A stretch of DNA of 64,000 bases from Lujinxingia sediminis. Lineage in GTDB: Bacteria; Myxococcota_A; Bradymonadia; Bradymonadales; Bradymonadaceae. The position numbers were made by a program, and so were the translations under genes. The notes below the pieces were generated by a model. It made no database searches and was not told the origin of the DNA. It saw only the letters and a list, made by a program, of their open reading frames with translations. Location: positions 62,001 to 126,000 of the forward strand of contig NZ_SADD01000013.1 in the NCBI RefSeq assembly GCF_004005565.1, in the 5' to 3' direction. Positions 1 through 8,290 of the stretch are shown piece after piece (position 1 is the stretch's first letter; each line of letters opens with the position of its first letter).

Positions 1-284
1 TGCCGCTTCGCGATGGCACCATTCCCCACGAAGCGCTGGGCCGGTTTAACTCCGGTCGCGTGCTTCTTCGTCCGGCCAGCGCCGGTACCGGCATCATCGC
101 CGGTGGGGCGGTGCGTTACATCCTGGAACTGGCCGGCGTGGGCAACATCCTCTCCAAGAGCCTGGGCTCCAACAACCCGCACAACGTTGTGCGGGCTACC
201 ATGGACGCCCTCAAGCAGCTCAGCGATCCGGATGAGTACCGCCGCCGCCTTGGTCAGGACGTCAGCGAAGAAGCCAGCGCCTGA
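1..284 (+). CDS. rpsE: 30S ribosomal protein S5, C-terminal part
   Basis: Only the last 93 codons are present and the reading frame is open from base 3. The fragment contains the S5 C-terminal fold with the conserved stretches [11 protein letters not shown] and NPHNVVRAT, which match bacterial S5. S5 helps form the decoding site of the small subunit and takes part in accuracy. It is followed by rpmD and rplO, the standard order at the end of the spc operon. The 5' part lies outside the window. Confidence 0.95.
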   Translation, partial: PLRDGTIPHEALGRFNSGRVLLRPASAGTGIIAGGAVRYILELAGVGNILSKSLGSNNPHNVVRATMDALKQLSDPDEYRRRLGQDVSEEASA

Positions 285-407
285 TTCGGGTCGAGTGGGT
301 CGTGTGGTTCGATGCGTCTCATCGGGCCACACTCTCGCTCACCCCCACCCATGAGCCGATCGCCGGTGCGCTTGATTTGCACTGTGCGTTCGATATAGGA
401 GCACACC

Positions 408-593
408 ATGGCTCAGCTTAAAGTCACCCTGGTGCGTGGCCTCGCCGGCAAGACCGAGCGTCAGCGCGCCAACGTACATAGCCTGGGACTGCGCAAGATC
501 CGCGATAGCGTGGTCGTTACCGATCATCCCACCACCCGTGGCCAGATCGCCAAGGTCCAGCACCTGGTGACCGTGGAAACGATTGAGGAATAA
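408..593 (+). CDS. rpmD: 50S ribosomal protein L30
   Basis: This 61-residue protein has the length and sequence of bacterial L30. It shows the N-terminal LKVTLVRGLAGK strand, the LGLRKIRD motif and a C-terminal beta strand around HLVTVE. A purine-rich AGGAG ribosome-binding site lies about 8 bases before the ATG. It sits 123 bases after rpsE and only 2 bases before rplO, as expected in a translationally coupled spc operon. L30 is a small, non-essential protein of the large subunit. Confidence 0.93.
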   Translation: MAQLKVTLVRGLAGKTERQRANVHSLGLRKIRDSVVVTDHPTTRGQIAKVQHLVTVETIEE

Positions 594-595
594 TC

Positions 596-1042
596 ATGAC
601 TGATCTTACCAACCTTAAAGCCCCCAAAGGGGCGAACCGAAAGCGCAAGCGCGTCGGTCGCGGTCATGGCTCCACCCTCGGCAAAACCGCCGGTAAGGGC
701 CAGAAAGGCCAGAAGGCCCGCAGCGGTGGTTCGGTGCACGCTCGCTTCGAGGGTGGTCAGACTCCGCTCCATCGGCGCCTGCCGAAGGTCGGGTTCTCCA
801 ATCCCTTTGAGAAGCACTACACCATCATCAATCTTCAGGACCTTGAGCGCGTTTTTGAGGACGGCGAAACCGTCGATCTCGACTCGTTGCGTTCCAAGGG
901 CCTGGTCAAGCGAAACCTCGACGGCGTTAAGATCCTGGGCAACGGTGAGCTGACCAAGAAGCTTTCGGTCAAAGCCACCAAGTTCAGCAAGTCCGCGAAA
1001 GCGGCGATCGAAGGCGTCGGGGGCAGCGTAGAGGTTATCTGA
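596..1042 (+). CDS. rplO: 50S ribosomal protein L15
   Basis: At 148 residues it has the usual L15 length. The basic, glycine-rich N-terminal extension (GRGHGSTLGKTAGKGQKGQ) threads into the large subunit, and the C-terminal globular part ends with GGSVEVI. The ATG is 2 bases after the rpmD stop, and the stop is 1 base before the secY start, so translation is probably coupled. L15 is a late-assembly protein of the large subunit. Confidence 0.96.
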   Translation: MTDLTNLKAPKGANRKRKRVGRGHGSTLGKTAGKGQKGQKARSGGSVHARFEGGQTPLHRRLPKVGFSNPFEKHYTIINLQDLERVFEDGETVDLDSLRSKGLVKRNLDGVKILGNGELTKKLSVKATKFSKSAKAAIEGVGGSVEVI

Positions 1043-1043
1043 C

Positions 1044-2399
1044 GTGGCAGGTAAGTTTCGAGATATACCGAAGATCCCTGAGCTGCGTCGGCGACTGCTC
1101 TTTACGGCGGGGCTCCTGGCGATCTATCGGATCGGCGTGTTCATCACCGTCCCCGGTGTCGACCGAGGGTCGATGTCCGAGATGATGTCGGGCGACGGTG
1201 GTGGGCTTCTGGGCCTTGTAAACCTCTTTACCGGCGGTGCGCTGGAGATGATGAGCATCTTCGCGCTGGGGATCATGCCCTACATCTCGTCTTCCATTAT
1301 CTTTCAGCTGATGCAGGTGGTCGTTCCGGCCATCGAGCGTCTCAAGAAAGAAGGGGAGTCGGGGCGTAAGAAGATCACGCAGTACACGCGCTACGGCACC
1401 GTTGTACTCGGGATCATCCAGGGTTTCGGCATCTCGCTCTACCTGGAGAACATGCACAACTCCAACCCGGAGCTGGGCCTTCTGGTCTCTCCGGGCTGGC
1501 CCTTCCGTCTGTTGACTGTGTTGACTCTGACGGCAGGTACGGTGTTCGTGATGTGGCTTGGTGAGCAGATCACCGAGCGTGGGATCGGCAACGGGATCTC
1601 GCTTATCATCACCGGCGCGATTATCGCTTCGTTCCCCACCGCGCTCTTTCAGACCTACACGCAGTACACCACCGGTGCCATGAGCACCTTCACGGTGGGC
1701 ATTCTGCTGGTGGTGGCGATTGGTGTGACGGCCTTCATCGTGTTGATGGAGACGGCACAGCGACGTATCCCGCTTCAGTACGCCAAGCGTATGGTCGGGC
1801 GTAAGATCTATGGCGGACAGGCCCATCACCTGCCGCTAAAAGTGAATATGGCTGGCGTCATTCCGCCGATTTTCGCCATGTCGCTTCTGATCTTCCCGAC
1901 GACGATCGCCAGCTACTTCCAGGATCACCCGGTCGGTCAGTTCATTCAGACCGTCCTGGTACCCGGCGACTGGCGCTATAATCTGATCTACGTCGTGCTG
2001 ATCGTCTTCTTCTGTTACTTCTACACGGCCGTCCAGGTGAACCCGATGGACATCGCCGATAACCTGAAGAAGTCCAACGCCTTCGTTCCGGGCATCCGTC
2101 CCGGCAAGAAGACCGCGGAGTATATCGATCAGCTTCTGACCCGACTGACCACTGCCGGTGCCATTTACGTGGCTGCGGTTTGTGTCCTGCCTTACTTCCT
2201 CATCGATGAGCTCGGCGTGAACTTCTACTTCGGTGGAACCAGCCTGCTGATTCTCGTGGTCGTTGGTCTGGATACGGTCGGACAGATTGAGAACCATCTC
2301 ATCACGCGCCACTACGAAGGTTTCGGCGCGCGGCCCGGTTCGGCCGAGGGGAGCTCCCGCATCAAGGGCCGCACCCTGGATGAGCCCGAAAATATCTGA
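1044..2399 (+). CDS. secY: Protein translocase subunit SecY
   Basis: SecY is the central pore of the Sec translocase in the inner membrane. The 451-residue product has the family length and about ten hydrophobic segments. Recognisable family motifs include IYRIGVFITVPGVD in the first helix, GIMPYISSSII in the plug/TM2 region, GNGISLIITGAI and the cytoplasmic loop with RRIPLQYAKR. It starts with GTG one base after the rplO stop, so it is coupled to rplO. A perfect palindrome follows the stop at 2425-2458. Confidence 0.97.
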   Translation: MAGKFRDIPKIPELRRRLLFTAGLLAIYRIGVFITVPGVDRGSMSEMMSGDGGGLLGLVNLFTGGALEMMSIFALGIMPYISSSIIFQLMQVVVPAIERLKKEGESGRKKITQYTRYGTVVLGIIQGFGISLYLENMHNSNPELGLLVSPGWPFRLLTVLTLTAGTVFVMWLGEQITERGIGNGISLIITGAIIASFPTALFQTYTQYTTGAMSTFTVGILLVVAIGVTAFIVLMETAQRRIPLQYAKRMVGRKIYGGQAHHLPLKVNMAGVIPPIFAMSLLIFPTTIASYFQDHPVGQFIQTVLVPGDWRYNLIYVVLIVFFCYFYTAVQVNPMDIADNLKKSNAFVPGIRPGKKTAEYIDQLLTRLTTAGAIYVAAVCVLPYFLIDELGVNFYFGGTSLLILVVVGLDTVGQIENHLITRHYEGFGARPGSAEGSSRIKGRTLDEPENI

Positions 2400-2424
2400 G
2401 CGCCTTTCGGGGCCTCGCGCTAAA

Positions 2425-2458
2425 CGAACAAACCCACCGCATGCGGTGGGTTTGTTCG
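2425..2458. terminator. Perfect 34-bp palindrome after secY
   Basis: The 17-base arm beginning CGAACAAACCCACC is followed directly by its exact reverse complement, so the transcript can fold into a very stable hairpin. There is no clean run of T after it. It sits between secY and adk and may act as a terminator, attenuator or RNA-processing site that lowers downstream expression. Confidence 0.6.
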
Positions 2459-2505
2459 CTTGCGCCCCGTTTAAGCGCGCTCATATTGAGCCCTACGAGG
2501 AACGC

Positions 2506-3147
2506 ATGTCGAAGAGACGACTTATGATGCTGGGGCCCCCCGGGGCCGGCAAAGGCACCCAGGCCAAGCGAATTGCTAGCGAGATGAGCATCCCGCATAT
2601 CTCCACCGGAGATATGCTGCGAGAGGCACGGCGAAAGGGAACGGAAATGGGCAAGGAGGCCGTGCGCTACATGGATGCCGGCCAGCTTGTACCCGATGAA
2701 GTGGTGATCGGCATCGTTCGCGATCGCCTCGACGAGGATGACGCAAGTCGGGGATTTGTCCTCGACGGCTTCCCTCGCACCCGCGCTCAGGCTGAGGCCC
2801 TGCTGCAGATGGGCATTGAGCTCGATGCAGTTCTTAACGTCGTGGTCAATGATGAGACCGTGATCGGTCGTCTCGGCGGGCGTATCAGCTGCCCCTCGTG
2901 TGGTGCGGTGTATCACGAGAAGTTCAATCCGCCGGCGTCATCAGACGTCTGTGATGCCTGCGGCCATCAGGGCTTGATCAAGCGTGATGATGATCAGCCC
3001 GAGGCAATTAAGAGTCGTCTTGAGGGTTACCACGCTCAGACAGCTCCTCTGATCGCGTTCTACCAGGAGATCGGCGTGTTGGTGGCGATCGACGGAGAGC
3101 AATCTCCGGAAGATGTCCACGACGCGATCGCCGAGGTGATCGGATAA
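2506..3147 (+). CDS. adk: Adenylate kinase
   Basis: This cytoplasmic enzyme interconverts ATP + AMP and 2 ADP. The 213-residue product starts with the P-loop GPPGAGKGTQ (residues 9-18) and has the AMP-binding segment STGDMLR and the DGFPRT motif. Its long LID domain carries four cysteines, CPSC and CDAC (about residues 127-151), which form a zinc site of the kind found in many bacteria but not in E. coli. The open frame extends further upstream, but the ATG at 2506 is preceded by GAGG and begins the conserved domain. In many bacteria map follows adk; here it does not. Confidence 0.96.
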   Translation: MSKRRLMMLGPPGAGKGTQAKRIASEMSIPHISTGDMLREARRKGTEMGKEAVRYMDAGQLVPDEVVIGIVRDRLDEDDASRGFVLDGFPRTRAQAEALLQMGIELDAVLNVVVNDETVIGRLGGRISCPSCGAVYHEKFNPPASSDVCDACGHQGLIKRDDDQPEAIKSRLEGYHAQTAPLIAFYQEIGVLVAIDGEQSPEDVHDAIAEVIG

Positions 3148-3362
3148 AGATCATCAACCCGGATTTCTGTCCTCACATTACGTTAGATCGGGACGTGAGG
3201 ATCGCAGGAGTGTCGGGGTGATGGTCGTGCACTGTGTGACGCTTGACTTTCCACAGGGCACTGTGTATGAAACGCCCCCTTGCCATGCCCCGGTTGCGAG
3301 GGTGAAGTGCGCCCGTTGCGGGCATGTTGAGATCATAAGTTCATCATCGAGGAAGCGATTCT

Positions 3363-3581
3363 ATGGCGAAAGAAGAAGCCATTGAGGTACAGGGTAAAGT
3401 CATCGAGCCACTCCCCAACGCGATGTTTCGCGTTGAGCTGGAAAACGGCCACCAGGTTCTGGCGCATATCTCCGGTAAAATGCGTATGCACTTTATCAAG
3501 ATTTTGCCCGGCGACACGGTGACCGTGGAGCTCTCTCCCTACGATCTTACCCGCGGCCGGATCGTTTACCGCGAGAAATAA
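3363..3581 (+). CDS. infA: Translation initiation factor IF-1
   Basis: The 72-residue OB-fold protein matches bacterial IF-1 end to end, with [10 protein letters not shown], the motif [17 protein letters not shown] and the C-terminal RGRIVYR. IF-1 blocks the ribosomal A site during initiation. A GAGGAAG sequence lies before the ATG. The 215-base gap upstream, after adk, could hold its own promoter, since adk is normally followed closely by map and that gene is missing. Confidence 0.97.
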   Translation: MAKEEAIEVQGKVIEPLPNAMFRVELENGHQVLAHISGKMRMHFIKILPGDTVTVELSPYDLTRGRIVYREK

Positions 3582-3664
3582 TTACGCAGCCGTGCATCTC
3601 CCATTCCAGGGAATGCGCGTTGCTGGGATTGAAGGCCCACAGCAGGCCATGAAAGGAGTCGACG

Positions 3665-3778
3665 ATGAAGGTACGTCCCTCGGTCAAACCCATGTGTGAC
3701 AAGTGCAAAATCATCCGCCGCAAGGGCGTGGTTCGCGTGATCTGCGAGAACCCTCGCCATAAGCAACGGCAAGGCTAA
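3665..3778 (+). CDS. rpmJ: 50S ribosomal protein L36
   Basis: This short gene encodes 37 residues starting [14 protein letters not shown] and ending NPRHKQRQG. The Cys-X2-Cys, Cys and His residues form the zinc ribbon of the C+ (zinc-binding) form of L36. AAAGGAG lies 7 bases before the ATG. It lies between infA and rpsM, its normal place at the start of the alpha operon. Confidence 0.96.
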   Translation: MKVRPSVKPMCDKCKIIRRKGVVRVICENPRHKQRQG

Positions 3779-3862
3779 TCAACATTCGCGACGCCTGGCC
3801 CTCGAATGGAAGTGAGGCGCTTTTGAGGCGGCGGATTTAAAAGAGTTCGATAGGAGAAAAAC

Positions 3863-4231
3863 GTGGCACGTATTGCTGGTGTTGACCTGCCGCGCCGAAA
3901 GCGCGTCGATATCGCCCTGACCTACATCTACGGGATCGGCCACACGCTGGCCAAAGAGATCCTGGAGAAAGCTGAGGTCGATCCCTCTACGAGCACCGAC
4001 GTGCTCGACGAGCTGGAAGTACGGCGTATCCGCGAAGTGCTCGAGCGTGGCTACCAGGTCGAAGGTGACCTGCGCCGTGAAGTTCAGATGAACATCAAGC
4101 GCCTCAAAGATCTGGGCTGCTACCGCGGTCTGCGTCACCGCCGCGGCCTTCCGGTTCGCGGGCAGCGCACGCGCACCAATGCCCGTACTCGCCGTGGCCC
4201 GCGCCGCGCGATGGTTCGCAAGAAGCGCTAA
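3863..4231 (+). CDS. rpsM: 30S ribosomal protein S13
   Basis: The 122-residue protein opens with [20 protein letters not shown] and carries the helix-two-turn-helix motif near [14 protein letters not shown]. The basic C-terminal tail ([16 protein letters not shown]) reaches the tRNAs in the P site. TAGGAG precedes the ATG. Gene order rpmJ-rpsM-rpsK-rpoA is that of the alpha operon. Confidence 0.97.
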   Translation: MARIAGVDLPRRKRVDIALTYIYGIGHTLAKEILEKAEVDPSTSTDVLDELEVRRIREVLERGYQVEGDLRREVQMNIKRLKDLGCYRGLRHRRGLPVRGQRTRTNARTRRGPRRAMVRKKR

Positions 4232-4354
4232 ATCTTAGAGCGATAAAAGAAACGACGATCGCACCGATTCAGGTGAGCGTCGCGTCGTAAAGATGGCCGC
4301 GCGAGCGGCCCTTTGTGGCGTTGAGCGGACCGGCGGGCGAAGGAGAATGAGATC

Positions 4355-4744
4355 ATGGCAAAGCCGAAACAACGAACCAAGCGTCGCGTACGCAAGAATG
4401 TCCAGAACGGCATCGCGCACATCCACGCGACCTTCAACAACACCATCGTCACCCTGACCGACACCTCGGGCAACGCCCTGTCGTGGTCGAGTGCGGGTTC
4501 GCGTAGCTTCAAAGGCTCGCGTAAGTCGACGCCCTACGCCGCCGGTATCGCCGCGGAAGACGCTGCGCGTAAAGCGCAGGAGCATGGCCTTAAGTCGGTC
4601 GCCGTCTACCTCAAGGGTCCGGGCCCCGGACGCGAGTCCGCACTGCGCTCGCTGCAGTCGGCTGGCCTCAAGGTCACCGTGATCCGTGATGTCACCCCCT
4701 TGCCGCATAACGGGTGCCGTCCGCCCAAGCGTCGCCGCGTCTGA
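4355..4744 (+). CDS. rpsK: 30S ribosomal protein S11
   Basis: The 129-residue product matches S11: basic N-terminus, [18 protein letters not shown], the [14 protein letters not shown] helix and the C-terminal motif [14 protein letters not shown]11 forms part of the platform of the small subunit near the E site. It is preceded by GAAGGAG. In many bacteria rpsD (S4) follows rpsK; here rpoA follows directly. Confidence 0.97.
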   Translation: MAKPKQRTKRRVRKNVQNGIAHIHATFNNTIVTLTDTSGNALSWSSAGSRSFKGSRKSTPYAAGIAAEDAARKAQEHGLKSVAVYLKGPGPGRESALRSLQSAGLKVTVIRDVTPLPHNGCRPPKRRRV

Positions 4745-4773
4745 TCGACGACTCGGAGCAAGGTGGATGCACT

Positions 4774-4802
4774 CGGGCCCCACGCCCTGGCGTTGGGGCC
4801 CG
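4774..4802 (+). promoter_or_regulatory. Hairpin in the rpsK-rpoA gap
   Basis: Bases 4774-4786 pair with 4789-4802 to give a GC-rich stem with one bulged A and a 2-base apical loop as drawn, in practice a slightly larger loop. It lies in the 87-base gap where rpsD normally sits and has no T tract, so it is more likely an RNA-processing or attenuation element than a full terminator. Any role in controlling rpoA is inference. Confidence 0.4.
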
Positions 4803-4837
4803 CTGGTTGATGATTCTGTGGTGCGGAGGCAATGGAA

Positions 4838-5842
4838 ATGTATCGAAACTGGCGCGACCTGATTAAACCTCGCGAAGTTGAGATCGATCAGCGCTCGAAG
4901 ACCGACACGTACGCCAAGTTCGTGTGTGAGCCTTTTGAGCGTGGCTACGGCATCACCATCGGCAACGCGCTGCGGAGGATTCTCCTGAGCAGCATCGTTG
5001 GCGCGGCGGTGACCAAGATCAAGATCGACGGAGCGTTGCACGAGTTTACCAGCCTGCCCGAGGTCAAGGAGGATGTCACCGATATCGTCCTCAACCTCAA
5101 AGAGCTTCGCCTGAAGTTGCACGGCGATGAGTCGCAGGTGGTGACGATCGATGTGGAAGGACCGGCCAAAGTGACCGGCGCTGACATCCAGACCGGACAT
5201 AACGTTGAGGTCCTTAACCCGGCTCACCACATCGCCACGGTGGGTGAGAACGGGAGGCTTCGTATGGAGCTTACCGTCGGTTCCGGCCGCGGCTACGTTC
5301 CCGCCGACGAGAACAAGGCGGAAGATGACAGCCTGGGCGATATCGCTATCGACAGTCTGTTCAGCCCGATCCGCAAGGTGAACTACCAGATCACCAACGC
5401 GCGTGTCGGTCAGCGTACCGACTACGACAAGCTCACCCTTGAGGTATGGACTGACGGGAGCGTGCTTCCCGAAGACGCGGTGGCTTACGCCTCCAAGATC
5501 CTCAAAGAGCAAGTGGCGATCTTCATCAATTTCGATGAGACCGTCGAGCCGCCGGAGGTGGTCGAAGAGGAGACTCCCGAGTTTAACGAGAACCTCCTCA
5601 AGCCCATCGAAGACCTGGAGCTCTCGGTTCGCAGCTTTAACTGCCTTCAGACCGCCGGTATCAAGTTCGTCGGCGACCTGGTCCAGAAGACCGAGGCCGA
5701 GCTGCTTAAGACGAAGAACTTTGGGCGTAAGTCGCTCAAAGAGATCAAAGAGATCCTCGACCGGATGAGCCTGGAGCTTGGTACCAAGCTCGATAACTGG
5801 CCTCCGAAAGAGTTGGATAAGAAGACGGCCGAAGGCAGCTGA
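4838..5842 (+). CDS. rpoA: DNA-directed RNA polymerase subunit alpha
   Basis: The alpha subunit dimerises to nucleate RNA polymerase and contacts promoters and activators. The 334-residue product has the N-terminal assembly domain with [17 protein letters not shown] and the C-terminal domain with NCLQTAGI and [13 protein letters not shown], joined by an acidic linker near residue 235. An in-frame ATG at 4832 is only 2 bases from the GGAGG ribosome-binding site at 4825-4829. The ATG at 4838 has an 8-base spacing and gives the usual start, so I chose it. Confidence 0.96.
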   Translation: MYRNWRDLIKPREVEIDQRSKTDTYAKFVCEPFERGYGITIGNALRRILLSSIVGAAVTKIKIDGALHEFTSLPEVKEDVTDIVLNLKELRLKLHGDESQVVTIDVEGPAKVTGADIQTGHNVEVLNPAHHIATVGENGRLRMELTVGSGRGYVPADENKAEDDSLGDIAIDSLFSPIRKVNYQITNARVGQRTDYDKLTLEVWTDGSVLPEDAVAYASKILKEQVAIFINFDETVEPPEVVEEETPEFNENLLKPIEDLELSVRSFNCLQTAGIKFVGDLVQKTEAELLKTKNFGRKSLKEIKEILDRMSLELGTKLDNWPPKELDKKTAEGS

Positions 5843-5894
5843 GAGCTGAATCGGGCGAAGCGCGGCGAGATGCCGCAAGCGCGAGAGGAATGAG

Positions 5895-6341
5895 ATGCGA
5901 CATAAAGTAAATGCACGGCGCTTCGGCCGGGAAACCTCCCACCGTAAGGCGCTCTTCAACAACCTGGCCAAGAGCCTCATCCGCTACGAGATGATCCAGA
6001 CGACCGATACGAAGGCCAAAGAGCTTCGTCGTGTCGCCGACCGGATGATCACCCTGGGCAAGCGCGGCGATCTTCATGCTCGCCGCCAGCTTCTGGCGCG
6101 TCTCGGCGATAAGGAGCTCGTCTCCAAGTTGATCGACGACCTTGCCCAGCGTGACGATATCTCGGGCCGTCAGGGCGGCTACACCCGCATCGTTAAGATC
6201 GGGAACCGCCAGGGCGACAACGCTCCGATTTCGCGGATCTCCTGGGTGGGCTCCACCCTTGAGAACACTGAGGCTCTGCGTTACCCGGCCCATATCCGCA
6301 ATCAGTTCGTGACGGACGAAGGCGAAGAACTCGAAGCCTGA
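5895..6341 (+). CDS. rplQ: 50S ribosomal protein L17
   Basis: The 148-residue protein begins [20 protein letters not shown], the L17 signature, followed by [13 protein letters not shown]17 lines the large-subunit surface near the exit tunnel. The C-terminal extension beyond the core domain is longer than in E. coli (127 residues). A GAGAGG sequence precedes the ATG. It is the last gene of the alpha operon here and is followed by a strong terminator. Confidence 0.96.
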   Translation: MRHKVNARRFGRETSHRKALFNNLAKSLIRYEMIQTTDTKAKELRRVADRMITLGKRGDLHARRQLLARLGDKELVSKLIDDLAQRDDISGRQGGYTRIVKIGNRQGDNAPISRISWVGSTLENTEALRYPAHIRNQFVTDEGEELEA

Positions 6342-6370
6342 TTCGAGCTCTTGCTTGCGTACGGCCTAAA

Positions 6371-6403
6371 GCCGGCCCCCGCATTTCGGGGGCCGGCTTT
6401 TTT
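6371..6403 (+). terminator. Rho-independent terminator of the alpha operon
   Basis: An 11-bp perfect GC stem (6371-6381 with 6387-6397), a CATTT loop and six T residues at 6398-6403 form a textbook intrinsic terminator 30 bases after the rplQ stop. Confidence 0.9.
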
Positions 6404-6512
6404 GTGGTCGTTTTTCCGGTCTCTTTTGAAGATTCGGGGGAGGGGGCACGTCACAGGGACGGTGGCCGGAGCGCGTCGCGCGTTTCGGCCTGGTCTGAGC
6501 GATGAGGGTGTT

Positions 6513-8162
6513 ATGGCGTGGTTGCGGGGTCTAATTCATATCACAGTACTCTCAATGCTGGTCGTCGGGGTGGGCTGCGCCCATGGGCGCTCGCTGAAGC
6601 ATGGCGATGAGCATTTCGAGCGGGGGAACTATGAGGCTGCCCTGCGCTCGTATCGCGATGCGCAGATCGCCCGTCCGGGTTCCCAGGAGGCGCTGCAGAG
6701 AGCCAGACGTGCTGAGCGCCTGCTTGTGGATGATGCGCTCGTTGCGCTGGATAAAGCGGTCGACGGTCAGCAGCGCGTTGAGGTTGCGCTGGGGCGAGCT
6801 GATGAGGTGCTTGAGATTGTCCGCTCCGATGATTTGCGTGAGCGGCTGACGACGCGCTTTGGTTCGGCGGTGCTTACGCTCGCCGATCGTTTTCGTGGTG
6901 AGGGACGGATCGCTACCGCGCTCTCGGTCCTCGATCAGGCGCAGAGCGTAGTGGAATCCCATCCGAGCGCCTTCGGTGATGGATTTCAGGAGTTTTCGCA
7001 TCGCGTCTCGGAGTTGGAACGGGTCTGGTCGGAGGAGCTTGTCGGCCGTGCGCACGCAGCCATGGAGGGGGGAAGGCCTGCCAGCGCTGCGCTTTACGGC
7101 GCGATGGCTCAGTCGCTCGATGCGACTGTGTTGTCGGTCGGGGTAGCGGATAGGTTCGCCCGTGAAGTGCGTCAGCGTCATGGCTGGTCGATCGTTGCGG
7201 AGTATGTGAACCCGTCAAGAGTGAAGGGGATTGAGGCGGCAGTTCGTGCCCGGGCGCCCTTCGCCGCAATCGGATTCGGTGTGGATGTTCGCGAGTTTCA
7301 GTATGAGGCGGACCTGAACCTGGACGGGAGTGAGCCGCGTCTGGAACGGTGGGAGGAGGCCGAGCAGCGCAGCGAAGAGTATCAGTCGGGGACCCGTGAG
7401 GTTTCTAACCCTGCGTATGTGGATCAACGCGATGAACTCCTCCGGGCCGAGGAGTCGGTGGTGCGCCTTGAGCGGGATATCGCGAAGTCAGAACATGCGC
7501 TGCATGAGCATCGTCGTGAGTACCGGGAGGATGAGCGCAAAGGGCTGCCCACGTCGTTGTCTTCGACGAGGATCGAGCGTGAGGAGGAACGTCTAAGCGA
7601 GCTTCGGGAGGATATGATCGATGCGCGTTATCGGGTCGAACGGGAGTATCTGGAGTTGCAACGTATCCCGCCGACGCTGCTTGAGCCGGTGTATTCGATG
7701 CATAGTTATGAGGTGATTGCGCAATGGGCCGAGCTTTCGGCAACGTACGATGTGGTGGTCGATGTGCCCGGGGTGGCGTTTGAGCATACCGGGAGCGTGG
7801 AGGTCGCTGAGCGCGACGTCAGCTTCCGCCACCGTGCCCAGCGCGAGCTCGATCTTGGTGCGCGTCGGGATCCGCTGCCGCGGGAGTCGGTACTCGGAGA
7901 TCGCTTTGAGGCATCCCTGGCCGAAGAGGTGGGAGCTGAGGTGCTTTCAGGGTTTGATGGCTACCGTCGTCAGTGGGCGAGTCGTCAGGGCTCGGCCGTG
8001 GAGCGGGTAGAAGCGCTCGCGACGTACATTCTTCTCTCTCCCCAACGGGTAGACGCCTCCCTTTCGAGTGAGCTTGCCCGGCTCAGCGGGATACCCGCGC
8101 CGGAGGTGGTGTTGACGCGCCTGGTGGCGTCGCCTGGGCCCAGAGTGAGCATGCGCGAATAG
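6513..8162 (+). CDS. Exported TPR-like protein of unknown function
   Basis: I do not recognise a named family. The 549-residue product starts with a hydrophobic segment (residues 4-25) ending VGVGCAHG, which could be a lipoprotein signal, although the residue at -3 is Gly rather than the usual Leu, Ala or Ser. Residues 30-75 (HGDEHFERGNYEAALRSY) look like a tetratricopeptide repeat. The rest is rich in Glu and Arg with long predicted helices, including coiled-coil-like stretches near residues 300-390. The open frame continues upstream to 6351 across the rplQ terminator, so the ATG at 6513 is the sensible start. It precedes the phosphatase gene by 128 bases. Confidence 0.7.
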   Translation: MAWLRGLIHITVLSMLVVGVGCAHGRSLKHGDEHFERGNYEAALRSYRDAQIARPGSQEALQRARRAERLLVDDALVALDKAVDGQQRVEVALGRADEVLEIVRSDDLRERLTTRFGSAVLTLADRFRGEGRIATALSVLDQAQSVVESHPSAFGDGFQEFSHRVSELERVWSEELVGRAHAAMEGGRPASAALYGAMAQSLDATVLSVGVADRFAREVRQRHGWSIVAEYVNPSRVKGIEAAVRARAPFAAIGFGVDVREFQYEADLNLDGSEPRLERWEEAEQRSEEYQSGTREVSNPAYVDQRDELLRAEESVVRLERDIAKSEHALHEHRREYREDERKGLPTSLSSTRIEREEERLSELREDMIDARYRVEREYLELQRIPPTLLEPVYSMHSYEVIAQWAELSATYDVVVDVPGVAFEHTGSVEVAERDVSFRHRAQRELDLGARRDPLPRESVLGDRFEASLAEEVGAEVLSGFDGYRRQWASRQGSAVERVEALATYILLSPQRVDASLSSELARLSGIPAPEVVLTRLVASPGPRVSMRE

Positions 8163-8290
8163 AGCTGTTACGCTCTCGTCACCTGTGTGCAATTGTGCCT
8201 GAGGGGGATTTGGCCTAGGAGATCCCATAGAGGTATGGGCGCGTCGACTCGCGACGACGCCAGCACACAATGCGGCGAATGAGGTCAGCA

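Noticed and set aside
4235-5980. 581-codon minus-strand open frame
   Set aside because: It lies antisense to rpsK, rpoA and rplQ, which are certain genes; GC-rich codon bias creates long antisense frames.
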